From: JAUSIF01 sp964620215
GTDB taxonomy: Bacteria > Pseudomonadota > Alphaproteobacteria > Rhizobiales > Xanthobacteraceae
Direction: 5' to 3'
Assembly: GCA_964620215.1 (NCBI GenBank)
Contig: CAZUJE010000075.1
Location: 1-14,155, forward strand
DNA length: 14,155 nt
The translations under genes were made by a program, and so were the position numbers. Position 1 is the stretch's first letter. Each line of letters begins with the position of its first letter. The notes beneath the pieces are model-generated. The model saw only the letters and a list, made by a program, of their open reading frames with translations, searched no databases and had not been told where the DNA came from. Of the stretch, positions 7,941-13,703 are shown in pieces.

Positions 7941-8040
7941 CTGATAAATATAAGGTTTTCTCTCGCCTCCAGCGAGTGAGAATTCGTTAACCATAACGCC
8001 GGTAATAATTCGGAAACCAATCCGGAGTCCGGCGCCGCCC
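7941..8040 (+). promoter_or_regulatory. Leader region of the export lipoprotein gene, with hairpin and TTAACCAT motif
   Basis: This 100-base gap holds two items. A hairpin at 7959-7979 has a 5-bp core stem CTCGC / GCGAG (7962-7966 / 7972-7976), a 5-base loop, and two more pairs beyond a mismatch; with no T-tract after it, it is a poor terminator. TTAACCAT at 7987-7994 equals the CtrA half-site described in Caulobacter, 46 bases before the next start. AT-rich TAATAATT at 8003-8010 could serve as a -10 region, but no well-spaced -35 box is evident. An independent promoter here is possible, not shown. Confidence 0.4.
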
Positions 8041-8595
8041 ATGCTCCCCCGTGTCCTGTTTTTGGCCGCCATCGCCATGACGCTGTCCGCATGCGTCACG
8101 ACTTCGCGCGCGCCCGCGGTCGAACCGGCATTTGAAACTCCCTATGTGCTGGATGCCGGCGACAAGCTGCGCGTTGTGGTGTTCGGTCAGGATGGCCTCA
8201 CCAATTCCTACGCAGTCGATGGTTCCGGCAAGATCGCGATGCCGCTGATCGGTGCTGTGGAAGCGCGCGGCAAAACGACTGTTGAGCTTGGCCGCTCCAT
8301 CACCGGCAGGCTGAAATCGGGATTCGTGCGCGAGCCGCATGTGGCGGTGGAAGTCGAAACCTTTCGCCCGTTTTTCATACTTGGCGAAGTAACCACTTCG
8401 GGCCAATACGCCTATGTGAACGGAATGACCGTGGAGATGGCAGTCGCCATCGCGGGCGGATTCAGCCCGAGGGCATTGCGGACAGGCGCCACGGTCGCTC
8501 GCATCATCGAGGGAAGGACCGTGCATGCGCGCGTGCCGGTTTCCTATCCGATCCGTCCGGGCGACACGATCACCATCGAAGAGCGCTGGTTCTAG
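8041..8595 (+). CDS. Polysaccharide export lipoprotein, short OPX (Wza/GumB family)
   Basis: A 184-residue outer-membrane lipoprotein for polysaccharide export. It begins with a lipoprotein signal M-L-P-R-V-L-F-L-A-A-I-A-M-T and the lipobox L-S-A-C, placing the acylated cysteine at C18. The Poly_export domain follows at about 34-108, with the typical Y-x-L-D-A-G-D-x-L-R-V at 35-45, then one SLBB domain at about 110-178 (P-F-F-I-L-G-E-V at 110-117; A-G-G-F at 138-141; R-P-G-D at 172-175). Wza has about 380 residues, several SLBB domains and a C-terminal helix that forms the outer-membrane pore. This protein ends right after its single SLBB (E-E-R-W-F), so it belongs to the short OPX class thought to need a separate beta-barrel. 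A GGAG lies 13 bases before the ATG. GT4 starts 5 bases after the stop. Confidence 0.9.
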   Translation: MLPRVLFLAAIAMTLSACVTTSRAPAVEPAFETPYVLDAGDKLRVVVFGQDGLTNSYAVDGSGKIAMPLIGAVEARGKTTVELGRSITGRLKSGFVREPHVAVEVETFRPFFILGEVTTSGQYAYVNGMTVEMAVAIAGGFSPRALRTGATVARIIEGRTVHARVPVSYPIRPGDTITIEERWF

Positions 8596-8600
8596 GGCGA

Positions 8601-9716
8601 ATGGCGGAAGCGTTGCGCATTCTTCACGTCCTCCGGGCACCGGTCGGAGGACTATTCCGCCATGTCGCCGATCTCGCGTCGGAGCAGGCCGAGCGCGGCC
8701 ATGCGGTCGGCATCATCGCGGATTCAAGCACGGGCGGCGAGACCGCCGACAAAAAGCTGGAGGAACTGGAGCAAAAGCTTTCCCTCGGCGTCACCCGCAT
8801 TCCGATGAACCGCGATCTCGGCAGCAGCGACCGGGCGGCGATTGCGCATGTTAGCGCCCGCGCCAGCGGAACAAGCGCCGGTGTTTTGCACGGTCATGGC
8901 GCCAAGGGCGGCGCCTATGTGCGCCTTGCAAAAAGTCCGGCGCTGAAAGTCTATACCCCGCACGGCGGCAGCCTGCACTATTCGGCATTTTCGCCAACCG
9001 GCTTTCTTTATCTCGCCAGCGAACGGCTGATGAAACGCAAGACTGGTCTGTTCCTGTTTGAAAGCGAATACGCGCTAAAAATTTTTACAAAGAAACTTGG
9101 CGCTCCCACATTCGCCCGCGTCGTTCACAACGGAATCCGCCCTGATGAACTCGAACCGGTCGAGCCGGAAGCGGACGCAGTCGATTTCATTTTCGTCGGG
9201 GAATTGCGCAAGCTGAAAGGCCCGGACGTACTGATCGAGGCACTTTCGATCCTCGCCAAGGATGGCTGGAGCGGAAGCGCCTATCTCTATGGCGACGGGC
9301 CTGACCGTGACGCGCTGAAAACCCAGGTCGATGATCTCGGTCTGGTTCATCAGATTCATTTCCCGGGCGCCTTACCGGCGCGCGAGGCATTTCTGACGGG
9401 CCAGATTCTGGTGCTGCCGTCGCGCGCGGAATCCCTGCCCTATATCGTGCTTGAAGCCGCCGGAGCGCGGATACCGCTGATCGCGACCAACGTAGGCGGC
9501 GTGCCGGAAATTTTCGGCATCGATGCCGACCGGCTGGTGGAAGCCGGCAATGCCCGCGCGCTGGCGGCGGCGATGGTCAATCTTCGCAATGAAGGCGATG
9601 CCGGGCTGGTAGGGCGCCTGCATGACCGGGTGGCGGCGAAATTCAGCGTGAAGGCGATGACCGATGGCGTGCTTTCGGCCTATGCGGACGCCTTGAAAAA
9701 CCAAGCCAGATCATAG
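8601..9716 (+). CDS. Glycosyltransferase family 4
   Basis: A 371-residue cytosolic GT-B fold retaining glycosyltransferase. The N-terminal acceptor domain starts with L-R-I-L-H-V-L-R-A-P-V-G-G-L-F-R-H-V (residues 5-22), the glycine-rich loop common in GT4 enzymes. The donor domain begins near 192 with F-I-F-V-G-E-L-R-K-L-K-G-P-D-V-L (196-211), which carries the basic phosphate-binding residues. The E-x7-E motif is intact as E277 (E-S-L-P-Y) and E285 (L-E-A-A-G), followed by I-A-T-N-V-G-G-V-P-E-I (294-304). It would add a sugar to the undecaprenyl-linked repeat unit; donor and linkage cannot be read from the sequence. ATG 8601 follows the OPX stop after 5 bases with AGGG just upstream, so the two genes are surely one transcript. 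Confidence 0.9.
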   Translation: MAEALRILHVLRAPVGGLFRHVADLASEQAERGHAVGIIADSSTGGETADKKLEELEQKLSLGVTRIPMNRDLGSSDRAAIAHVSARASGTSAGVLHGHGAKGGAYVRLAKSPALKVYTPHGGSLHYSAFSPTGFLYLASERLMKRKTGLFLFESEYALKIFTKKLGAPTFARVVHNGIRPDELEPVEPEADAVDFIFVGELRKLKGPDVLIEALSILAKDGWSGSAYLYGDGPDRDALKTQVDDLGLVHQIHFPGALPAREAFLTGQILVLPSRAESLPYIVLEAAGARIPLIATNVGGVPEIFGIDADRLVEAGNARALAAAMVNLRNEGDAGLVGRLHDRVAAKFSVKAMTDGVLSAYADALKNQARS

Positions 9717-9737
9717 GCTTGGGCCGTCCCTGCCCGG

Positions 9738-9748
9738 TTAAGCCTTAA
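9738..9748. repeat. Short inverted repeat TTAAG-C-CTTAA upstream of the phosphotransferase gene
   Basis: A perfect 5-bp inverted repeat around a single base, made of two TTAA tetramers three bases apart. It lies in the 111-base gap between the GT4 stop (9716) and the phosphotransferase start (9828). It could be an operator half or chance. No well-spaced promoter boxes are evident beside it, although TAATTT at 9764-9769 resembles a -10 box. Confidence 0.35.
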
Positions 9749-9776
9749 AACAGGTTTCACAGCTAATTTGAAATGC

Positions 9777-9799
9777 CTCCGCGGCGAAGGCCGGCGGAG
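9777..9799 (+). promoter_or_regulatory. GC-rich hairpin in the leader of the phosphotransferase gene
   Basis: CTCCGC (9777-9782) pairs with GCGGAG (9794-9799). Inside it GGC (9783-9785) pairs with GCC (9790-9792) around a GAAG tetraloop, leaving one bulged G at 9793. That gives a 9-bp stem 28 bases before ATG 9828. No T-tract follows, so it is not a standard terminator. It may protect the mRNA or tune translation of the downstream genes; this is inference. Confidence 0.4.
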
Positions 9800-9827
9800 A
9801 TCAGTTCCGTATGTGCAGGTAATTCCA

Positions 9828-11354
9828 ATGGTTCAATTCGGCGCCCGCGATCTCAAAAACGTAATGGCTCCGCAGCCAGCCCCCGAAGACGGTGCTGCGC
9901 GCGAGCTGAGCCCGATCGCCCGCATGATAGCGGCACAGCCGATGCCGCCCGCGATCTCGCAGGTGGTGCTGGCAGGCTTGCTGCGCCTTGCGGAATTTCT
10001 CTGCATCGCTTCGTTGGGTGTCGCGATTTATCTTGGTTACGTCGGCGCGAGCGAGGAGTTCGCGGAATATCTGATCGCGATCATCGGCATGTCGCTCGCC
10101 GCCATCGTCGCGTTCCAGTGGTTTGAGCTTTACGACATCACGGCACTGCGGACACGGGTTCATCAGTTGAGCCGGGTTTCGGTTGCATGGATGACTGTTT
10201 TTCTTGTCGCCTTCGCGGTGTCGTTCTTCGCGAAACTGGACGGCACTTTCTCGCGCCTGTGGGCGGCGACCTGGTTCGGCTCCGGCCTGTTCCTGCTCTA
10301 TTTCGGACGGCTTGTGGTTTCCTCTCTCGTCCGCAAATGGACGCGTGAAGGACGCCTGATCCGCCGCACGGTTATCGTGGGTGGCGGTCCCGCCGGTGAG
10401 TCACTCGTGGAGTCACTGAACGCGCAATCGGATTCCGATTTGCAGATTTGCGGCTTCTTCGACGACCGTTCCGATGACCGCTCGCAGCCGAAACTGGCCG
10501 GTGTTCCCAAACTGGGTAACGTGGACGATCTCGTGGAATTCGCCCGCCGCACGCGGCTTGATCTCCTGCTCGTATCGCTGCCGATCACAGCCGAGGAGCG
10601 CGTGCTGCAAATGGTGCGCAAGCTCTGGGTGCTGCCGGTGGACCTGCGCCTCGCCGCGCATATGAGCCGCCTGCGCTTCCGGCCGCGCGCCTACAGCTAT
10701 ATCGGCAATGTGCCGGTACTCGATGTCTTCGATCGGCCGATCGCCGATTGGGACATCGTGATCAAGGCTATCTTCGACCGCGTACTCGGCATGTTGATGC
10801 TGATCGCTTTCGCGCCGCTCATGGCGCTCGTTGCGCTGGCGGTAAAACTCGACAGCCGCGGACCGGTTTTCTTCAAGCAGAAGCGCCACGGCTTCAATAA
10901 CGAGCTGATCGAAGTTTACAAATTTCGCTCGATGTACACCGACAAATCAGACGCAAGCGCCGCCAAACTCGTCACCAAGAACGATCCGCGCGTCACCCGC
11001 GTCGGCCGCTTTATCCGCAAGACCAGCCTCGACGAACTGCCGCAGCTCATCAATGTCGCGATCAAGGGCAATCTTTCGCTCGTCGGTCCGCGCCCGCACG
11101 CCTTGCAGGCAAAGGCCGCGAACCGCCTTTACGATCAAGTCGTTGACGGCTATTTCGCGCGCCATCGCGTGAAGCCGGGCATCACCGGCTGGGCGCAGGT
11201 GAATGGCTGGCGCGGCGAAACCGACACACCGGAAAAAATCCAGCGACGCGTAGAGCATGATCTCTACTACATCGAGAACTGGTCGGTGCTGTTCGACATT
11301 TACATTCTCGCGAAAACGCCCTTCGCGCTCCTGAAAAGCGAGAGCGCATATTGA
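9828..11354 (+). CDS. Undecaprenyl-phosphate hexose-1-phosphate transferase (WcaJ/HfsE/UppE-type initiating transferase)
   Basis: A 508-residue polytopic inner-membrane enzyme that starts repeat-unit synthesis by moving a sugar-1-phosphate from a UDP-sugar to undecaprenyl phosphate. Four helices lie at about 46-70, 78-98, 118-136 and 147-165. A Rossmann-like CoA_binding_3 domain follows, with V-I-V-G-G-G-P-A-G-E at 182-191. The bacterial sugar transferase domain covers about 311-508, starting with the membrane segment near 316-339. It shows Y-K-F-R-S-M at 364-369, the catalytic dyad D402-E403 in S-L-D-E-L-P-Q, V-G-P-R-P at 419-423, and P-G-I-T-G-W-A-Q-V-N-G-W-R-G at 450-463. I chose ATG 9828 for its upstream AGGT and because the upstream TTG (9768) would translate the leader hairpin into a basic stretch unlike the family. 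Whether the sugar is glucose or galactose cannot be told. Confidence 0.92.
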   Translation: MVQFGARDLKNVMAPQPAPEDGAARELSPIARMIAAQPMPPAISQVVLAGLLRLAEFLCIASLGVAIYLGYVGASEEFAEYLIAIIGMSLAAIVAFQWFELYDITALRTRVHQLSRVSVAWMTVFLVAFAVSFFAKLDGTFSRLWAATWFGSGLFLLYFGRLVVSSLVRKWTREGRLIRRTVIVGGGPAGESLVESLNAQSDSDLQICGFFDDRSDDRSQPKLAGVPKLGNVDDLVEFARRTRLDLLLVSLPITAEERVLQMVRKLWVLPVDLRLAAHMSRLRFRPRAYSYIGNVPVLDVFDRPIADWDIVIKAIFDRVLGMLMLIAFAPLMALVALAVKLDSRGPVFFKQKRHGFNNELIEVYKFRSMYTDKSDASAAKLVTKNDPRVTRVGRFIRKTSLDELPQLINVAIKGNLSLVGPRPHALQAKAANRLYDQVVDGYFARHRVKPGITGWAQVNGWRGETDTPEKIQRRVEHDLYYIENWSVLFDIYILAKTPFALLKSESAY

Positions 11355-12613
11355 GCGCGGCCTATGACCATTCCAATTCACTTGCGCGCACGGCCGTAAG
11401 GCTCCCGTCCGCGCGGGTGATCGATGGGCTGCTGTTTCTGACCGTTCTCGTCAGCCCGCTGGTTTTCATCGAGCCCTCGCCCTACGAAGCGATGTGGGCC
11501 TTGCTGGCCGCCGTATGCCTGTTTTCCGGCATGAAGCTCGACCGCAAAATCGTTCCGCTGATCGTGCTTCTCATCATCTGGAACATCAACGGGCTGATCG
11601 CACTCCTGCCGGTGACGCACGATTCCAAAGCCGTGATGTTCATGGTCACGTCGTTCTATCTCGCTTTCAACGCAACCATGTTCGCGTTTCTGCTGGCCGA
11701 GAACCCGCTGAAGCGCGTTGACGTGATCGGCAAAGCCTACATTCTGGCGGCGCTGATTGCTTCGCTGATCGGCCTTGCGATCTATTTCAAGCTCGTTCCT
11801 GTTTCCGACGTGACCATGACGGAGCGCATCCGCAGCACGTTCAAGGATCCCAACGTATTCGGGCCATTCCTGATCCTGCCGATCATGCTCCTGCTGGACC
11901 GCTTCATGCGCGAGGGATTCAATTTCATCCGCGTGTGCGTGGCGAGCACGCTGCTGATTACGCTGCTGCTGGTGTTTTCACGCGGCGCGTGGGGACATTT
12001 CATCGCCACCACAATCATCTGGACCGCGCTTATCTTCCTGACCGCGCCCACACCAAAATTCCGGTTTCGGATTATCGGTTTTGCCGTGATTGCGCTGGCC
12101 ATTTTCGCCATGCTGCTTGTGGTGCTGCTGTCGGTCGATACCATTGGCGAGATGTTCAGGAACCGCGCCAATCTTTTAAACGAGTACGACGCCGGCCAGG
12201 GTGGCCGCTTCGGAACACAGGCCAACAGCCTTACCAAGCTGCTGGAGTCGCCCTTTGGCATCGGCCCGCTGCAATTCAGCAATATGTTCGGGCAGGATCC
12301 GCACAACACCTATATCAACTCGTTTGCTTCCTACGGCTGGTTTGGCGGAATTACGTACATCGTGATGGTGATTTCGACGGTCATTTACGGGCTTCGCGCT
12401 TCGCTCGTGCGCAGCCCCTGGCAGCGTTATCTGATCGTCGTGCTCGCGACCTATATCGGCGTGGTGCTCGAAGGCATCGTGATCGATACCGATCACTGGC
12501 GGCACTATTACCTGCTTCTAGGCATGGTCTGGGGGCTGACGGCGGCCACCATCAATTTCCAGCGCAAAAGCTATGAGACCGCTTCACTTCGCGTGAGCGA
12601 GATCCGCGCCTGA
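11351..12613 (+). CDS. Wzy-like polysaccharide polymerase / O-antigen ligase family membrane protein
   Basis: A 420-residue protein with about ten to twelve hydrophobic segments across nearly its whole length. It carries the Wzy_C (O-antigen ligase) region: F-K-D-P-N-V-F-G-P at 164-172, L-V-F-S-R-G-A-W at 207-214, then the large periplasmic loop with G-Q-G-G-R-F-G at 282-288, P-F-G-I-G-P at 301-306 and D-P-H-N-T-Y at 316-321. The arginine and histidine of this loop (R286, H318) match positions important in the family. In this setting it most likely joins lipid-linked repeat units in the periplasm; a ligase role is the alternative. The only good start is TTG 11351, overlapping the preceding stop as TTGA; the nearest in-frame alternative is GTG 11417. 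The 3' end overlaps convergent GT2 by 30 bases. Confidence 0.87.
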   Translation: MSAAYDHSNSLARTAVRLPSARVIDGLLFLTVLVSPLVFIEPSPYEAMWALLAAVCLFSGMKLDRKIVPLIVLLIIWNINGLIALLPVTHDSKAVMFMVTSFYLAFNATMFAFLLAENPLKRVDVIGKAYILAALIASLIGLAIYFKLVPVSDVTMTERIRSTFKDPNVFGPFLILPIMLLLDRFMREGFNFIRVCVASTLLITLLLVFSRGAWGHFIATTIIWTALIFLTAPTPKFRFRIIGFAVIALAIFAMLLVVLLSVDTIGEMFRNRANLLNEYDAGQGGRFGTQANSLTKLLESPFGIGPLQFSNMFGQDPHNTYINSFASYGWFGGITYIVMVISTVIYGLRASLVRSPWQRYLIVVLATYIGVVLEGIVIDTDHWRHYYLLLGMVWGLTAATINFQRKSYETASLRVSEIRA

Positions 12614-13450
12614 CTGTTTCTGCCGCTCTCGAAGATTGCGCTGCCTGATCCAGTGGACGCCGGCGCCGAACCAGCGCGCGGGCAAAACCGCAGCGGCGAT
12701 GAGCAGCGTCATCGTATAGGCCAGCCCAAGCCGCGTTCCTTCCTCCCGCCACAGCCGGTACAGCGACGACACCCGGTAAAGATCGGGGTGCTTTTGCCGT
12801 ATGCTCTGCCAGAGTTCGGCGTGCTTGCGCGAGGACTTGCTCATCAGCATTCCCGAGCCGCTGACGGTGTAATTCAACAAGGGCTTTGCCACCTTGATGC
12901 CGCGATAGCCGAATTTTCCGAGCCGGATATTGAACTCCCAGTCTTCGTATCCGTCGCGCATCGTTTCATCGTAGCCGCCCACCGCGCGCCAGGCCTCCTT
13001 GCGCAGCAGGATGCAATAGGACATCCGGTTCACGAACAACTGGTCGTAGCGATTGAAGAAATGTTCCGAGATTCCGCTTCCGTCGCCAGTCAGCCGCTCG
13101 TCGGTATAAGCAAAGCCGATATTCGCCGGAGCGCCTTTGATCGCCGCGACGGTTTCGGCGAGATGATCGGGTTCCAGTGTGTCGTCGCAATCGAACGGCA
13201 GGACGAGATCGGCACTGGCCGCGCGGAAACCCGTATTGCGCGCGGCGGACAGGCCGCGATTTTCCTGGCGTATGACTTTGATCGATGCGGGCAACGACGC
13301 GAGTTTTTCAATCGTCAGCGCTTCGCTGGAGCCGTCATCGACGATGATGACTTCAAAATCGCGAAACGTCTGCTTCTCGATGCTCGCGAGCAGCGCGTCC
13401 AGAAAGCGGCCGCCATTGTAGCAAGGCACTACGATGCTGACGGCGGGCAT
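12584..13450 (-). CDS. Glycosyltransferase family 2
   Basis: A 288-residue inverting GT-A glycosyltransferase. It opens with V-S-I-V-V-P-C-Y-N-G-G (residues 4-14), then I-V-D-D-G-S-S at 36-42, the metal-binding D-C-D at 87-89, and G-G-Y-D-E-x-M-R-D-G-Y-E-D-W-E-F at 158-173 with the E-D-W catalytic-base motif. All key residues are present. A hydrophobic stretch near 242-262 could anchor it to the inner membrane. It probably adds a sugar to the same lipid-linked unit, although it is transcribed alone against the + strand arm. I chose ATG 13450, which has AGGAAG just upstream and starts the conserved fold; ATG 13468 in the same frame has no ribosome site. A near-consensus CtrA-like element lies 45 bases upstream. 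It resembles HfsG in family but donor and acceptor are unknown. Confidence 0.9.
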   Translation of the reverse strand: MPAVSIVVPCYNGGRFLDALLASIEKQTFRDFEVIIVDDGSSEALTIEKLASLPASIKVIRQENRGLSAARNTGFRAASADLVLPFDCDDTLEPDHLAETVAAIKGAPANIGFAYTDERLTGDGSGISEHFFNRYDQLFVNRMSYCILLRKEAWRAVGGYDETMRDGYEDWEFNIRLGKFGYRGIKVAKPLLNYTVSGSGMLMSKSSRKHAELWQSIRQKHPDLYRVSSLYRLWREEGTRLGLAYTMTLLIAAAVLPARWFGAGVHWIRQRNLRERQKQSGADLAHAK

Positions 13451-13454
13451 GTTG

Positions 13455-13460
13455 CTTCCT
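13455..13460 (-). promoter_or_regulatory. Ribosome binding site that decides the GT2 start
   Basis: AGGAAG on the - strand sits four bases before ATG 13450. The earlier in-frame ATG at 13468 has nothing similar before it, so the shorter protein is preferred. Confidence 0.6.
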
Positions 13461-13494
13461 GACGGCATTGGATAGCTGAGTGAACGCCCGCTTC

Positions 13495-13510
13495 GTTAAG
13501 AGCGCGTTAG
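13495..13510 (-). promoter_or_regulatory. Candidate CtrA-type site CTAA-N7-TTAAC upstream of GT2
   Basis: On the - strand the bases read CTAA, seven bases, then TTAAC. The Caulobacter CtrA consensus is TTAA-N7-TTAAC, so this differs by one base with exact spacing. It ends 45 bases before the GT2 start, a plausible activator position. A single site in GC-rich DNA can still be chance. Confidence 0.4.
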
Positions 13511-13558
13511 CAGCCTGCCTTAGTGTCGATTTTGGCACGATTTACAAGGCGGTAGCCG

Positions 13559-13587
13559 TTGCACGCACGGAAGGCAGAATCTATAGT
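13559..13587 (+). promoter_or_regulatory. Sigma-70-type promoter of tRNA-Pro
   Basis: A -35 box TTGCAC (13559-13564) and a -10 box TATAGT (13582-13587) are separated by exactly 17 bases. Each differs from consensus in two (TTGCAC) or one (TATAGT) positions. Transcription would begin near 13594, about ten bases before the mature tRNA. The bases after the -10 box are almost all G and C (CCGCGCG), the kind of discriminator linked to stringent control of stable RNA genes. Confidence 0.75.
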
Positions 13588-13604
13588 CCGCGCGCCGGCC
13601 CGGT

Positions 13605-13682
13605 CGGAGCGTGGCGCAGCCCGGTTAGCGCACTAGTCTGGGGGACTAGGGGTCGTGGGTTCGAATCCCGCCGCTCCGACCA
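13605..13682 (+). tRNA. tRNA-Pro (anticodon GGG)
   Basis: A complete cloverleaf can be drawn. The acceptor stem CGGAGCG (13605-13611) pairs with CGCTCCG (13672-13678). The D arm is GCGC-AGCCCGGTTA-GCGC. The anticodon stem CTAGT (13633-13637) pairs with ACTAG (13645-13649) around the loop CTGGGGG, giving anticodon GGG at 13640-13642, which reads CCC and probably CCU proline codons. The T arm GTGGG-TTCGAAT-CCCGC is intact. The discriminator is A13679 and CCA is encoded at 13680-13682. It stands alone with its own promoter and points toward the convergent livM-type gene 22 bases further on. A TTTTT run at 13688-13692 may help end transcription. Confidence 0.97.
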
Positions 13683-13703
13683 GCCGCTTTTTCCAAAATC
13701 GAG

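Noticed and set aside
7959..7979. Hairpin after the GNAT gene as an intrinsic terminator
   Set aside because: The stem is short with a mismatch and there is no following T-tract, so I list it only as part of the leader region.
9768..9827. TTG start at 9768 for the initiating transferase
   Set aside because: It would translate the GC-rich leader hairpin into a basic stretch not typical of the family; ATG 9828 has an AGGT upstream at good spacing.
13605..13682. tRNA-Pro as an integration site of a mobile element
   Set aside because: No integrase gene, direct repeat of the tRNA 3' end or foreign-looking DNA is visible on either side.
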